From Pseudomonadota bacterium (GTDB lineage: Bacteria > Desulfobacterota > Syntrophorhabdia > Syntrophorhabdales > Syntrophorhabdaceae), in contig JAPLKA010000043.1 of assembly GCA_026388315.1 (NCBI GenBank), positions 61,223-125,222 on the forward strand: a DNA stretch of 64,000 nt, in the 5' to 3' direction. Positions 63,861 through 64,000 of this stretch are shown here, in pieces. Made by a program: the position numbers and the translations under genes. Within the stretch, counting starts at the first letter, position 1, and every line of letters starts with the position of its first letter. The notes under the pieces were generated by a model that was given only the letters and a program-made list of their open reading frames with translations, searched no databases and had not been told where the DNA came from.

Positions 63861-64000
63861 GGTACTGTCAACATAATTGTGTAAATTTTTTATAGAGGGG
63901 CAAATTAGGACGTACCTTCCCTATTTTCGTTGTTCTCCAGTTCATCTCCATCTTCAGTGAGATAAATGCCAGGAGCAGGTAACAGGCATTCTCTCCGGCT
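63861..64000. mobile_element. End of an IS256-like insertion sequence
   Basis: A terminal inverted-repeat-like end, GGTACTGTCAACATAATTG (from 63861) followed by TGTAAAT, is typical of IS256-family elements. The rest of the element lies beyond the window, so the other end and target duplication cannot be seen. It has inserted into the spermidine-synthase-like gene. Confidence 0.55.
63868..64000 (-). CDS. Transposase C-terminus, probably IS256/Mutator family (partial)
   Basis: 43 codons read in from the right edge to a TGA at 63868-63870. They contain Tyr-Leu-Leu-Leu-Ala-Phe, Met-Glu-Met-Asn-Trp-Arg, Ile-Gly-Lys-Val-Arg-Pro-Asn-Leu-Pro and Lys-Phe-Thr-Gln. I recall such endings in Mutator-type transposases, whose stop codon lies inside the terminal repeat, as here. 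Family call from memory of the pattern; the catalytic domain is outside the window. Confidence 0.5.
   Translation of the reverse strand, partial: AGENACYLLLAFISLKMEMNWRTTKIGKVRPNLPLYKKFTQLC

Overview
The window is bacterial chromosome from a Gram-negative anaerobe that carries the Wood-Ljungdahl (acetyl-CoA) pathway. The evidence is a complete CODH/ACS gene set, LptF/LptG for LPS export, an outer-membrane omptin, lipoproteins and a thiolase/crotonase/Etf operon. This mix fits a syntrophic or sulfate-reducer-like member of the former Deltaproteobacteria (Desulfobacterota, for example Syntrophorhabdus-like). That placement is an inference from gene content; no rRNA or other taxonomic marker was available to test it.

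Layout. 1-6.8 kb: the tail of prfC, an omptin protease, a ParB-like relic, a TRAP transporter operon with a TatT lipoprotein, a truncated MNT nucleotidyltransferase and a cupin. 6.5-19.1 kb (minus strand): acsV, cooC, folD, an unknown 71-aa gene, acsD, cooS, acsB, acsC, acsE and the cupin, in transcription order. An IclR regulator diverges from acsV and fhs lies just beyond it, so formyl-THF synthesis, methylene-THF interconversion, methyl transfer to the corrinoid protein and acetyl-CoA synthesis are all encoded together. 22-28 kb: lptF, lptG, an exonuclease, a hydrolase, a TM_helix protein, holA and an M50 protease. 28.1-35.7 kb (minus strand): thrS, infC, rpmI, rplT, pheS, pheT, ihfA, merR and a lipoprotein. 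36-39.9 kb (plus strand): thiolase, crotonase, etfB and etfA, closed by a strong terminator. 39.9-63.9 kb: an AT-rich exopolysaccharide/glycolipid region with a TPR protein, a phosphoglycosyltransferase, glycosyltransferases, two paralogous sulfatase-like membrane proteins, a radical SAM protein, an MBOAT/SGNH acylation pair, methyltransferases, a flippase-like protein and an acyltransferase. It is littered with IS fragments and broken genes.

Main oddities. (1) cooS has an in-frame TAA inside its B-cluster cysteine motif, while the frame is open on both sides. (2) All seven gaps longer than 50 bp in the CODH/ACS operon contain a degenerate word repeat, most with inverted arms and each with a different word. 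In folD, cooC and acsV the repeat even supplies the last codons and the stop. (3) An unrecognised 71-aa protein is translationally coupled to acsD. (4) infC appears to use AUA as its start codon. (5) An IS256-like element has cut off the 5' end of a spermidine-synthase-like membrane protein at the right edge.
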